NCBI RefSeq assembly: GCF_023856365.1
Contig: NW_026042398.1
Span: 2,501-66,500 of the forward strand
DNA length: 64,000 nucleotides
Direction of reading: 5' to 3'
From: Brienomyrus brachyistius
Lineage: Eukaryota; Chordata; Actinopteri; Osteoglossiformes; Mormyridae
Each line of letters opens with the position of its first letter. The first letter of the stretch is position 1. Under the pieces are notes generated by a model. The model searched no databases. It was not told the origin of the DNA and saw only the letters and a program-made list of their open reading frames with translations. This document shows, in pieces, positions 1 through 11,160 of this stretch. The position numbers and the translations under genes are program-made.

Positions 1-298
1 AGACCCCCAGCACTTGGAGACCCCCAGCACTTGGAGACCCCCAGCACTTGGAGACCCCCAGCACTTAGAAACCCCCCCCAACCCCAGCACTTAGAAACCC
101 CCCCCAACCCCAGCACTTAGAAACCCCCCCCAACCCCAGCACTTAGAAACCCCCCCCAACCCCAGCACTTAGAAACCCCCCCAACCCCAGCACTTAGAAA
201 CCCCCCCAACCCCAACACTTACCCCAACCATAAACCTCAACACCTAACCCCCCTAAAGCACCCTAACCCCCCTAAAGCACCCTAACCCCCTTACTTAC
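1..298. repeat. Cytosine-rich minisatellite cluster
   Basis: Three adjoining simple arrays. The first has a 17-bp unit (agacccccagcacttgg). The second has a 26-bp unit of the form agaaa-polyC-aaccccagcactt, repeated about six times with small changes in the C run. The third is a short array with ccctaaccccc-ctaaagca units. All share the word ccccagcactt or a ccctaa-like core, so they probably arose from one another. The array directly abuts the first PLE copy and is cut by the window edge. It is not a canonical telomeric TTAGGG array. Confidence 0.85.
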
Positions 299-754
299 CG
301 TTTTTTACTTACCTTTTTGGGATCCCCCTTGGTAAATGTACCTGAAACCCCCCTCCCAAAGGCAATAATTAACAACAACCACCAGGGGGCATGATATTTT
401 ATTCAGTTGAACCATTATCACCAAGGTGACCTGCAAGAAAAAATTCTGAAACAAAAAACAGGAGATATGAACTTACCTTTAAAACCCATTGCCTGCCATA
501 TGCTTACTTCCCAGGGCTTACCACTACGGGGAACAGTCATTTATACTAGATTATAGTATTACAATAGGAAACTATACAAGTAATCTAATATTTTCAAACA
601 GCACTACAGTAAAAAAAGCACTGCAGGTTTCTACCGATTAAATTAAATATTGTTATCAATCATTGTATGAGTTTAATCACTCACACACCATTACACACAA
701 AAACCCAATATTACAATGCAGCAGAGGGCCATCAAAACATTACATAAGAATAAA

Positions 755-870
755 GATATAATCATTAAACCGGCAGATAACGATCCCTGAGGCTTTATCT
801 TGGATACACAGCAGTACAAATTAGAAGCACTAAGGCAATTGGAAGAAACTAATTATTACATCCCACTGAC
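755..870 (+). pseudogene. PLE reverse transcriptase N-terminal block, disrupted
   Basis: The + frame reads a KNKDIIIKPAD stretch, then LDTQQYKLEALRQLEETNYY. Penelope-family RTs have a conserved KPADKG block followed by a D-x-x-Y-x-x-E-x-x-RQL segment at the start of the RT domain, so assignment is firm despite the short length. In this copy the bases after KPAD are the reverse complement of those in copy 2, which creates a stop codon. The palm motifs expected downstream are absent: about 200 bp later the frame reaches the post-RT linker (FITTYSSKAVTLNKL). Non-functional remnant. Confidence 0.75.
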
Positions 871-1077
871 AAAATCAAAGCCAAAACATTAAGGGACATC
901 TATATACCAACCCAGTCTATAACAGAGCAATGTACAATAATTATATTTATCACTACCTACTCCTCGAAAGCTGTAACATTAAATAAGCTTAAAAATTACT
1001 TTCAGAGGACACAACAGTTGCAAAAATTCAGGTTCATCTCCGCCTATCGGTAAAACAAAAATCTTAAGGATATTTTA

Positions 1078-1290
1078 GTGCATTCCAAATTCAATACTTT
1101 TAAAGACAATACCTTAGCACAGGTATGCCCTTATTTTAAACCAATTAACAGCATAAGGCATTGGGATCTCACATTTGTTATTCAGGAAAACATCTCCCTC
1201 ACTACCTGTAATGTGATCTTTCTGATCCAATGTAACCATTGTCAGGAAAAGTATGTGGGAGAGACGGGCAACAAATTAGTAAACCATTAG
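1078..1290 (+). pseudogene. PLE C-terminal GIY-YIG-type endonuclease fragment (copy 1)
   Basis: A 70-aa open stretch with CNVIFLIQCNHCQEKYVGET near its C-terminus. In Penelope-like elements the GIY-YIG endonuclease domain is preceded by a Cys-rich segment and has a YVGET-like signature at this place; here the usual Y-x-I/V is VIFLIQC. The ORF stops soon after YVGETGNKL, so the catalytic Arg and Glu helices are missing. The starting Met is internal to the family sequence and is not a true start. The near-identical counterpart lies at 19847-20059. Confidence 0.75.
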
Positions 1291-1825
1291 TCTTAAACAA
1301 CACTTGTACACATTTTCCCAGAATACCAAGCTCATTATGGTAGCACAACACTTCCAATAACATGGCCTAAACAATGTAGTAATTTCAGGCTTACTAGCAA
1401 ATAGTACATGGTCACGCACAAAGGGTCAGAATGGAATACAGGTGGATCCAGCGACTACAGACCTGGACACCTCAAGGGTTTAATATGAGGTACGTGGGGC
1501 ACACTTGGCGGGGGGTGGCCTCAGGAACCCGCTGGCAACATCAGAAATGGATTCAGTTTGTAGGGGGGATAACTTGTGTAGCATTTATGTATGCAAAGCA
1601 CGGGGACACTTACTATTATATTGAGGAACACACACTAATATGTGTGCTGATATTAACATTTCTATCATACCACTAACATCATTTGAGCACTCACCTCTTT
1701 GGACCAAGGAAGGCATCCCTGCACCAGGATACAAATTATAATTATTTTTTTTAAATGCAAATACATGAATTGGCACTGCAAGGTTTTTTAGTTTAATGGG
1801 GGGATAATACAGCAGATAATCCTGT

Positions 1826-2383
1826 TAACATATTAGCATCAAAACCAGAAGTGGGCGTAACTCAGCCTAGGAATGTCGTCGACACTAGAAACAAAGTTCC
1901 TCAGATCAGAGTTGATGAGTAGAGTGAAGACATAAAACTAGCATCAAAACAGGCAATGCACAAAAAACTACAATCATGTTGGCATATTAGCATCAAAACC
2001 GGAAGTGGGCATAACTCACCCTAGGAATGTCGTCGACACAAGAAAAAGTTCCTCAGATCAGAGTTGATGAGTAAAGACATTAAACTAGCATCAAAACAGG
2101 CAATGTACAGAAAAAACTACAATCATGTTAGCATATTAGCATCAAAACCAGAAGTCGGCATCTCATAGCCTAGGAATACCCTAGAGATTAGAAACAAAGT
2201 TACTCAGATCAAAGCTGATGAGTAGAGTAAAGACATAAAACTAGCGTCAAAACAGGCTATGTACAGAAAAAACTACAATCATGTTAGCATCAAAACAGGA
2301 AGTGGGCGTAACACAGCCTAGGAATGTCGTCGACACTAGAAACAAAACGTTCCTCAGATCAGAGTTGATGAGTAGAGTAAAGA
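1826..2383. repeat. ~150-bp satellite array, segment 1
   Basis: About four monomers of a satellite that recurs across the window. A monomer contains cctaggaatgtcgtcgacac, then ctcagatcagagttgatgag, then actagcatcaaaacaggcaa, then tcatgttagcatcaaaac. Monomer length ranges from about 140 to 158 bp, partly because an 11-bp atattagcatc segment is present or absent. The word tagcatcaaaac occurs twice per monomer, pointing to an older internal duplication. A second monomer type (cctaggaataccctagag) is interspersed. Confidence 0.92.
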
Positions 2384-3583
2384 CCACTTCCGGTTATCTC
2401 ACTGCTGATTTCCTGGAACTGCTAGATTCCCTCAACCTACAACAACATGTTGATGTCCCCACACACTTGACTTGGTGTCAAGTGAGGCCAAGCACAGAGC
2501 CCTGTGGGACACCACAGGTGACGTTGTGGATGCGAGATTTTGCGCTGCCAAGGGTGACATGTTCGGTTCTGCCAGTTAGGTATGACGTGAACCAGTTATG
2601 AACAGTTCCTGAGAGTCCAAGGGTGCATTGCAGGCGGTGAAAGAGGATGTTATGGTCTATTGTGTCAAAAGCAGCTGTCAGGTCGAGGAGGATGAGTATA
2701 GAAGGGGAACCAGTATCTGCCGTCATCAGAAGATCATTGGTGACCCTGACCAGGGCTGTTTCTGTGCTATGGCCAGGGCGGAAACCGGACTGAAATTTTT
2801 CAAACAGGTTACTCAGTTTGAGGTGATCATGAAGTTGTGCTGCAACAGTTTTTTTCCAGAACTTTAGAGAGGCATGGAAGATTGGAGATGGGCCCATAGT
2901 TAGAGAGAACTTCAGAGTCCATGGTGGGTTTTTTCAATAGAGGTCTGATGACAGCAGTTTTTAAAGTAGAAGGAATATGGCCAGTCAGGAGGGATTGGTT
3001 TATGATCCGGGTGATGAGTGGAGAGACGGCAGAGATGTTGACCTTAAGCAGGGCTGAAGGGAAAGGGTCCAGGGAACTGGTAGATGGTTTAATTTTCCTG
3101 ATGACGTTCTCCACCTCTTCCCGTGTGGTAGCAGAGAAGGAGCAAAGTGGCTGGACCTTCTCAGGTAGTAGGTCGACAGTTGGAGGAGGCAAGATATTCG
3201 TGATGGAGAGGTATGAACGGATATTATCAACTTTTTGTCTGAAGAAAATTGATGTGCATGTTGCACCTCTGCTGTTGCACTGCTGACAGGTTCAGAGGAG
3301 AGAAATTTAAGGTCCAGGGCATCTGCATTGATGGTCTTCAGATTTCTGAAATGGATCTGACGTTTTGGTTTGATATGGGGGGAGAGAAAGGGCAGCTCCA
3401 TTGACACTACTTTATGGTCCAAGATTCCAAGATCATATACCTGTAGATTACTGATGGGGGCGAAGTTTGAAATGACCAAGTCAAGTGTGTGACCCCTGGA
3501 ATGTGTGGGGACATCAACATGTTGTTATAGGTTGAGGGAATCTAGCCGCTCCAGGAAATCAGCAGTGAGATAACCGGAAGTGG
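2384..3583 (-). mobile_element. L2-like LINE fragment, fold-back unit 1
   Basis: Minus-strand LINE fragment embedded in satellite. It encodes the end of the AP-endonuclease (frame with NFAPISNLQVYDLGILDHKV; the usual SDH is LDH here) and RT blocks (IPSTLKTAVIRPLLKKPT; LDLTAAFDTIDHNILFHRL; VPQGSVLGL), then stops before the YADD block. The left end carries the endonuclease-end segment again in + orientation (YLTADFLELLDSLNLQQHV), so the unit has inverted ends; the left inverted end is shortened here. It shares with units 2-4 the deletion of the linker between endonuclease and RT. L2/CR1-group assignment rests on the LDLTAAFDTIDH signature. Confidence 0.88.
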
Positions 3584-4612
3584 GCGTAACACAGCCTAGG
3601 AATGTCGTCGACACTAGAAACAAAGTTCCTCAGATCAGAGCTGATGAGTAGAGTAAAGACATTAAACTAGCATCAAAACAGGCAAAGTACAGAAAAAACT
3701 ACAAATCATGTTAGCATATTAGCATCAAAACCAGAAGTCGGCATCTCACCAGCCTAGGAATGCCCTAGAGATTAGAAACAAAGATCCTCAGATCCATCAT
3801 AATAAGTAGAGTAAAGAAATAAAACTAGCATCAAAACAGGCAATGCACAGAAAAAACTACAATCATGTTAGCATCAAAACAGGAAGTGGGCGTAACACAG
3901 CCTAGGAATGTCGTCGACACTAGAAACAAAGTTCCTCAGATCAGAGTTGATGAGTAAAGACATTAAACTAGCATCAAAACAGGCAATGCACAAAAAAACT
4001 ACAATCATGTTAGCATGAAAACCGGAAGTGGGCGTAACTCACCCTAGGAATGTCGTCGACACTAGAAACAAAGTTCCTCAGATCAGAGTTGATGAGTAGA
4101 GTGAAGACATAAAACTAGCATCAAAACAGGCAATGTATAAAAAACTACAATCATGCTAGCATATTAGCATCAAAACCAGAAGTCGGCATCTCACAGCCTA
4201 GGAATACCCTAGAGATTAGAAACAAAGTTACTCAGATCCGGCTTGATGAGTAGAATCAAGTTAAGAAATTAGCGTCAAAATAGGCAATGTACAGAAAAAA
4301 ACTACAATCATGTTAGCATATTAGCATCAAAACCGGAAGTGGGCGTAACTCACCCTAGGAATGTCGTCGACACTAGAAATAAAGTTCCTCAGATGAGAGC
4401 TGATGAGTAGAGTAAAGACATTAAACTAGCATCAAAACAGGCAAAGTAAAAAAACTACAATCATGCTAGCATATTAGCATCAAAACCAGAAGTCGGCATC
4501 TCACAGCCTAGGAATACCGTAGAGATTAGAAACAAAGATCCTCAGATCCATCTTAAGTAGAGGCAAGTGAAGAAATTAGCATCAAAATAGGCAATGTACA
4601 AAAAAAGCTACA
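3584..4612. repeat. ~150-bp satellite array, segment 2
   Basis: Continuation of the satellite on the right of LINE unit 1, about seven monomers. It mixes type I monomers (gtcgtcgacactag) and type II monomers (taccctagagattag or taccgtagagattag). The last monomer fades at the acattttagaccattc boundary, after which the sequence is unique. Confidence 0.9.
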
Positions 4613-5395
4613 AGCATTTTAGACCATTCAAACCATTCAAAATACTGTACAATACAGCCAAAAAAGGCCCAAGACCAGGCCTGAAAGCTGACGTGTCATT
4701 CCAACATCCGATAAAACACGCGACACGAAAAGCAAAGCATATAATAGATAAACAAGAATGGGCATCACTTGGGTGAATGCGACGATAGACATGTATTTGC
4801 ATATGTGATCTACATTTTGAGGCATCTCCCGGAAAAACGATCTCTATGGACACAGACTGACAGACCATACTGTCTGAAGCCTAAACTGTGGAGCTGGTGC
4901 AGACTGACAGATGTGCCTAATTTGGCTCAATCAGATGGGCTTATCTGTCACACTGAAGTACTGTTTAGCCCGACCGGGGACAAAGGCTAAATGAGGAGCA
5001 AATCCTACTCGCGCTTTACAATGTTTCTCCATTTACATGCCCCGTGCATTTTCAGACCTTGGCCTCAGAACCAGGAGGCTAAAAAGACGAATTGAGCAGG
5101 TGACAGAGAGCTGTCTACTCAAAATACCCTAATGTGATGCAATTCAACTCAAAGAAAATGTACCGAGTTCTTTTACACATACACAGACACGCACGCTTAC
5201 CCGGCCTTCTCAGCGTCACAGAAAATGTTATTCCTCTCCCAACGAAATTGGGATCCTTTAAAATGTTACATTCCCACAACTTATTACTCAAGGGGAAAGT
5301 AGAAGGATAATATAAATCCACTAACCTTATGTGATTTAATTAGTTACAGCATGGCTATAATGTTTTCCTCCGTTAACTTACAGTAATCTATTGAT

Positions 5396-5431
5396 AGTAC
5401 AGCTATTGTGTTATTACACAATAGCTGTACT
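5396..5431. repeat. Perfect 15-bp inverted repeat with 6-nt loop
   Basis: The arm agtacagctattgtg at 5396-5410 is followed by ttatta and by the exact reverse complement at 5417-5431. The stem is perfect. It is too short for a typical vertebrate pre-miRNA. It may be a local palindrome or a relic of a transposon end. Confidence 0.9.
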
Positions 5432-6030
5432 AACGCAATATTACTACAGGCTCCACCTCCAGAACTTTCTCTTGCATCTTCTACTTGATCGCTTTTTTTT
5501 TTTTTAGAAGAAACCACAATGGGACTAGGGTGACATTTCACCACTCTAATTCAGAAAGGTCAAGCTAAAATCCTTTTGGCAATAGTGCAAGATAGACATT
5601 TCCTGATCTTTCCACTTCTATCCTGTGCAAAAAGTCATAGTTCATCCATACATTTTCTGATGATTTCTCCTAATCAAAATATAGTAACTAGAAGTCAATC
5701 CTGCAAAGCACAAAGCAGAAGGCAAAGCAATGTTCAAGAGGGAATGTCACTGTAAATACAATTAAACAGAAACAGTTACATATGTGCTTTAAACTATTAT
5801 TAAACTGCAATTATGATGACTTGTTCAATTAGTAACATTTTCTATGAATGCAATGTCTAAAAGATTCTATAAACATTAGTACACTTTATATACCTCCCTT
5901 CTTGGCATAGTTGGCCCAAATAACTTAAATTCTGTAAAGATGTAAGACACTGTAGATTAGATTATCATAGACAGACTTAATAGCAGTTGGTAATAAACAA
6001 TTTGAACATCTAGGTAAGGAAAGCCAGGAT

Positions 6031-6175
6031 TATTCATTCATTCACTTTCTATACCATTTGTCCTGGTATAGAAATAGTATTGGGTCATGGAGGTCCAGAA
6101 CCTATCCTGAGACAATGGGCACAAGGCAAGGAATAACCGAGCATGGTCCACCAACGTATTGCAAGGCACATGATT
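6031..6175. repeat. Degraded teleost interspersed repeat
   Basis: Starts with an attcattcattca run and continues with ggtcatggaggtccagaacctatcctgag, then gcacaaggcaagg and catggtccaccaacgtattgcaaggcacat. This order of words resembles a very common fish repeat (calling a gross-total word group around GGAGCCTATCC and CCATCGCAGGGCACA) which I recognise by pattern only. No coding content. Confidence 0.5.
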
Positions 6176-7370
6176 ATACATCATAAGTATTATAAGTAAA
6201 TAATGAATGGGTTCAAGGACAACTGTTGGTCAGTTCCTCCTCGTCCCATATATATGTGAGAAATAAGTATGTAGGTTTTATTAGACCTGTCGTTAAGGAT
6301 ATGCAGTGCTTCCATGCAGCACTCACGGTAGGCTGTGCAGCAGTAGATTAGCCCATAACAAGACAGAAATGGACCACACAATCTCAAAAAATACCTACGA
6401 CAGGACAGCACAATAGACATTTTAGCGTCTCTTGATACCTTTTAAATTGTGTGAAAGCGGACTGCATTTCAAGCATTTTTAAAGGGATTAACATAATAGA
6501 ATTTCAGTCAAAGATCAATTTTGGTAGAAAATTTGTGAAAAGATACCTGATAATCGCTTCTTTCAATCCGGAATGCACTCACAGTATTACAATTGGGTCA
6601 ACGACAATGGGGTCACCTACTTCCCCTTTTCATCTGTAAGCTCACGACAGCTTACCCTGGATGATGTCACATTCAATACCTTCTACCTGAACTGAACAGC
6701 CACAAGCAAAAGTTCAACAATTAAACAGGGCTGATGTTGAGTGCTACTCATGTGTAACTCAACACCCTGACGTTATCCACTATCTAGCACTCTAATATCA
6801 AGGTGTTGAAGCTTTTTTGAAGAGTAACATTACCTGGTGCAACTTCTTGGAGGTGCCCAAGAGCACTTTGCCCCACAATCGCAGATTGGGGCCAGCAGTG
6901 TGGTGGTCAAGCACCCTGGGAAGCTGAGTAGGGAAAGAGTTTGTGGGTAAGTAAACACATTAACTGCAGGATAAGCCTGAATAAGCCAAATGTCTATTGT
7001 TTTAATGCAATCATACAATATGTAACACTTACAGGTAGGTGTACACTACTGGGAGAAATACTATATTGGGGCAATTCCTGTTTGCTTTAAATATTGGAGG
7101 CAGGTGTGGAGAGGTGGGGGGGGGCTCCTTAGCCTTTGATACCCATGCATAGGCAAGCTCATGGCATCTTTAGGACCATGACATGCTGCATTTATACTGC
7201 ATAGTCTCACCACCTCACTGGGATTTACATGCTATATTTAATACATAGTATAATAACTGTCTTATTTAAAAGAGAAATGAATTAATGTGGCCTTGGGGCG
7301 CTTGCTTAATTATGTAACAATTTTGCAAACATATTAGTTTCATGACAAAAGTCTATTGACAAGCAAATTT

Positions 7371-7508
7371 TACATTTACAGCTTTTGGCAGACGCCCTTA
7401 GCCAGAGCGACTTACATGCTTTAAGACTCTACAATGAATTTGTTCGGATACTAGCTCAATAAAGACCCAGACTATGAATACTATCTGAATACTCTGTTGG
7501 GAAAGTGC
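7371..7508 (-). repeat. SINE-like short interspersed repeat, copy 1
   Basis: On the minus strand it begins gcactttcccaacagagt and ends with the widespread fish motif gtaagtcgctctggctaagggcgtctgccaaa followed by taaatgtaa. A second copy in the opposite orientation lies at 53374-53510, so the boundaries are supported by comparison. The family name is not assigned. Confidence 0.75.
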
Positions 7509-9118
7509 TAATTTGTTAACCCTAACCCTAATTTTTTTAATAAGGAAAAGAGCTCAGAGTAAGATGCCAGAAGTAATACATCTCCACACATACATTTCCT
7601 TTTTAGTATGCGTTATATTTTTTCTGACGGACTCATTTAGTTCTGTTCTTGCCATTTTCCTTTTAATTGTAATTGTAGTCACTGGCTCCCAAAGGGATAC
7701 TAAACACAAATGTCTGGTGTTTCTTGTTACTGTATTGTAAAGGTGTTACTAATTAAAAGTCACCCAATGAGACTGCTTGTAAATTAACTTAACTCAGAAA
7801 ACTGATACCATCTCCTAAGGCTTTCTGTGCACTGTATATTTCATTAGACTTAAGATGCATTTTAGATTTTAAATAGCTGGAAATTAATCACAGCATCTTC
7901 CTTAATAAAAAAAACCTGCATTTATTCCAAATAATAGCTAGTCTTCCACCAGAGAAAAACAAACAAAAATATATACTATTTAAAAAAAAAAAATAAATAA
8001 ATAAAAAAAAAAATCAGGAAACATTCTGCGATAAAGAGAACTCCAAAAATCCACATCCTTCCTCTTACATTCGCCCTCCCTTATCACTTCAGATTAAGAG
8101 GCAGCAGTACTGAAAACGCTAATTCCCATGCAGGGGCTGTGACTGAAACTGTCCCCCACAGCTGTTTACAACAGGAAAGACCCATGCAGAAAAACATGGG
8201 CCTTGACTATGGGGGTGGAGTAAAACTGCTTATCTGTATGGGGCAAAAAGGCAGAGCTGGCAATCTCTCCAGCCTGATTGGACGTTGACTTATTTTGCTG
8301 TTCAGCAGGTCAGCTAATCACACCACTACCCTCCCCACCGCCTCAACAGAAATGACCGTAAGGACCACTCTTGTTAGCAGCGAATTTCAATTAAACCAAA
8401 ATTAAACATGTGCTCTCCACACACAAGCGCAACGTGGTACTGTCCATTTAGTATCAGGGAATGCAAACATTCTCTTTCCTGTTAGCTTTGCATAGGATAA
8501 ACCACCATTTGCCTATGAACTTATTCCTTGATTTTATTTTTAATATTACAATTTTTCATGACACTGACAGAACTTCAAACCTCATGACTTCACCCACAAA
8601 ACAGGGAGAACAAATCCATTTTTAGATGACAATACGTCCTTACATGAAAAAAATATCCCAGTAAACCACATTTTATTATCGACCGTGCCTGGTCTACAGA
8701 TCGGTAGCTTTGATTACTGAAACCTTGCATCACTTCCCCGCCCGTCCTCAATATAAAAAACATGGGTGAAAGACTGCAAATCACCCAATGTCCCACTAAA
8801 GCATCCATGTTTATTCTGTTAAAATGTAAGCCCTGTAGCTAAGAACTGCTCTTACCATCATGGTTGTGAGGGCTGGGATTCAAAAGCATCCCCACTGCTC
8901 ACATTTAGTCAAACATCCTCTTCTATAAGCCAGAGTTAGGAAACTGGCTTCGCAGTCAGCATGAAAGTAATAGCTGCTAAGTGTTAAAGACTGAGTTCTC
9001 ACTCCATCCTGCAGAACTGATGACTGTTTTAGCCCCCTTCTGATGCTAAATCAGACACGGGGCCTGATGAGAGCAAGAAGAATCATCACCCTTAAGAATT
9101 AAGCTTGAGAGGACTGAC

Positions 9119-9310
9119 CAAGTGGAAGAGCTTGAAGAAGTCAATGTTGTCGTACATGCTGTCCTCAATGGCATGCAGCTTCTGCTGGCTCAGGGTGCAC
9201 ACGGCTTCACGCACTCCGCACAGACCCTCAGGACTGGGGATGTAACGTTCCAGGAGGACTTGACAGCAGGCTAAATCCTTCAACCTTAGGTCTGGCACTC
9301 CACTCGCAAA
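9119..9310 (-). CDS. abca4: abca4 exon (first extracellular domain), counterpart of human exon 6
   Basis: A 192-nt exon reading FASGVPDLRLKDLACC, then CTLSQQKLHAIEDSMYDNID and FFKLFHL. ABCA4 is the photoreceptor outer-segment lipid flippase that moves N-retinylidene-phosphatidylethanolamine; this part lies in its first large exocytoplasmic domain. From memory of the human protein, residues just after 190 have the same order (FAHGVPDLALKDIAC ... FFKLFRV), six residues longer. The acceptor is cctag before TTTGCG and the donor is TTG|gtcagt, both phase 0 as in human. Codons are open throughout. Teleosts have abca4a and abca4b; which one is not decided. ABCA1 and ABCA7 fit less well. Confidence 0.85.
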
Positions 9311-9944
9311 CTAGGTAGCAAGGAGCACACAGGAAATGACAATCAGACCTACCAACTCTGCACAACAACAATCACATCATTTTGCCCCAATACATATGAG
9401 ATACAGGCATGCTTAGTTAAAAACACAGCCCCACAGACAAATTTCACCGGCAGTGACAATGGATTTCCAACCTTCAGATACCATATGTCCTGCACCCCGG
9501 CCTCCTCAAACAGAACAGGCATTTCAGGGTTTGGAATGGAAAATATTTCATAAAGGATCCAGCTTTCAGAAAATGTCAAAAAATGATTTAATCAGACAGA
9601 TTTGAAACAATATTCAAGCGAAAACAACAAAACGGAAAGAGCACAGCGTCACAAGCAGCCTCAGATGGTTTTGTCAAGATTTTGTTATGCATGTGTCTGT
9701 GTACTGTGAAAAAAAACCTAATCAGTAAATACAAAAATAAAATCCTTGTGTTAAATCTTGCTTTATTGCGTAATGTTTCACTGAAACACAAAGCACAAAT
9801 CTGGGAAAAAAAATCTCGTTCCCTAGTGTTCTGCCTTTTCAGAAATAAACAGCGCATAATTTCCCTTAAGCGTTGAACTTCATGTAAATAACAAAATATT
9901 AAGTTACACCATAAGGCTTATTATAAAAAAAAAATAAAAAAAAA

Positions 9945-11160
9945 ACGAACAACAAATATACAAGAACCCTCAGTCCCTCAGGTACCGGTGGCCCTCAAAA
10001 CACACGTCAACTCTGCACCCTGTGCTCCCTGACACAAAGAAGTGAGCCTCTGAAACAAACTGGCGTTAGTCCCTAAGATTACTGGAGTCTGATCTGGGGT
10101 AATTGGGCCCGGGCAAATCAGTGCCAGAACAGACAATGTCTCAGGAGCACCTTTAAACTCTTTTGGGAACTGAACCTCCACCACCACATAGCCTTTGTAT
10201 GGATAACTGGCTTCACTAAGGCCCCATATGGCTAAACCAGATACAGGGTGGATGGGGACATTAGACAAGTACTGTGCATACCACTTCTCAAAGAATAGTT
10301 ACCTGTGACCCACTATCCAACAGTGCTGTACACGGGTGACCATTGATCCTAAGCTGCACTGTAGATATGGGCCCTACTAAACCTTTCGGCACAGAATTTA
10401 CTGACTTGAACTGTATGGCTTGTTTTTTTACAGAACAATGCAATGCCTCGTTCCCAGATTCTCAGTCACTATTACTATGTTTCTCCCTGGCTCTACGCAG
10501 TGAAGCTATCAGTTTAATGACTTCCTTATTTTCTGGATACGCGCACTTCCTAGCTATATGCCCGTTTCCTCCACAACGGTAACAGAAACGGTCAGCCTCT
10601 CTCATGCCATATGTCTTGTAAGAAGATGGTGAACTGCCTTCGTTTGAAATCGGTTTGACAGCACTAGCCAAAACCGATCGTCCCCTGACCTCTACTAATG
10701 TCCTTACCTTCTGTTTAAGCCTACTAACTCTCTTCTGCAGTGCAACAACATCTGACCTGTCCTTATCCACAGATAATGGTTCCAAAGGTAAAATTTGTGT
10801 CTCCATAGCATCCCTAGTAGCATTAGGATTGCTGCTCATTGCTATTACTTTAGCCTTCAAGGCCTTTAGATCAGCCTTTAACTCCTGCATCTCAAATCCT
10901 GACACAACAGAATCCTCTTGAGCTCCAACATTACGAACCCTAACACTTACTCGCTGCCGTGACTTTTCATACTCTTCCTCTTCCCGAATCTCGGTAAGTC
11001 AATAAAAGCAGGGGGGTTATTCCTCCTCTCTTTGAGGCACAATTGTAATAACAGCAAATCAGCGCCCACTGCTCCTCTGAGTAACTGCTCTACCCTTACC
11101 CTATCCATATCCCTTACCAATATTCCTCCTTTCTTTACCACTTTTGTGCCAAACTAGCAT
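9945..11160 (-). pseudogene. Ty3/gypsy gag-protease fragment (PNMA-related gag)
   Basis: Minus strand, in order: a gag C-terminal part (VEQLLRGAVGADLLLLQL; NNPPAFIDL), a helical segment near 10870-10700 with an FEMQELKADLKALKAKV heptad-like run, a CCHC zinc knuckle (CYRCGGNGHIARKC, near 10595-10555), and the start of a retroviral-type aspartic protease (ALLDSGSQVT, near 10330-10290). The NPPAF-type gag helix resembles Ty3/gypsy gags related to vertebrate PNMA/ZCCHC genes. A frameshift separates the first gag part (to about 10985) from the zinc-knuckle part, and another interrupts the protease. RT, RNase H and integrase are absent. About 55 bp (aacaaatataca ... accctcagtcc ... tcaaaacac) occurs near both 9950 and 11287, bracketing the fragment. 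Confidence 0.75.

Larger units (their letters stand above)
299..1825 (+). mobile_element. Penelope-like element, copy 1 (internally deleted)
   Basis: Homologous along its length to the copy at 17131-20452. Shared start near 302 (tacttacc..ttttgggatccccc); shared end near 1683 (ccactaacatcattt). On the + strand it carries the N-terminal RT block (frame with IIIKPAD near 755-780, then YKLEALRQLEE) and, 300 bp later, the C-terminal GIY-YIG-type region. Relative to copy 2 it lacks about 1.87 kb (joined near 543) that holds the SGNH ORF. The RT catalytic core is missing in both copies. Bases 1684-1825 have no counterpart in copy 2 and may be the PLE 3' end or unrelated sequence. Several short segments are inverted relative to copy 2 (see findings). 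Confidence 0.8.
4613..9118. other. Mostly unique noncoding DNA left of the abca4 exons
   Basis: AT-rich sequence without a convincing gene on either strand; all open frames are short and lack recognisable motifs. Because abca4 is read leftward, this stretch should be the intron after the 9119-9310 exon, but the next expected exon was not found by eye. It contains a perfect hairpin (5396-5431), a degraded interspersed repeat (6031-6175), a SINE-like element (7371-7508) and an A-rich tract near 7980-8015. Confidence 0.6.

Noticed and set aside
1078..1290. Small host gene with a Cys-rich segment
   Set aside because: Near-identical copy at 19847 and the Penelope GIY-YIG context make it a retroelement fragment.
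1826..4612. Regularly spaced repeats resembling a CRISPR array
   Set aside because: Repeat units are about 150 bp, continuous and without unique spacers, and the context is vertebrate. They are a satellite.
5396..5431. microRNA gene
   Set aside because: The stem is only 15 bp with no extended pairing outside; a pre-miRNA usually needs about 30 bp.
7518..7534. Telomere-like ccctaaccctaa words (also near 17070, 47190 and in the first 300 bases)
   Set aside because: Only two or three units, scattered and imperfect. No array and no polarity.
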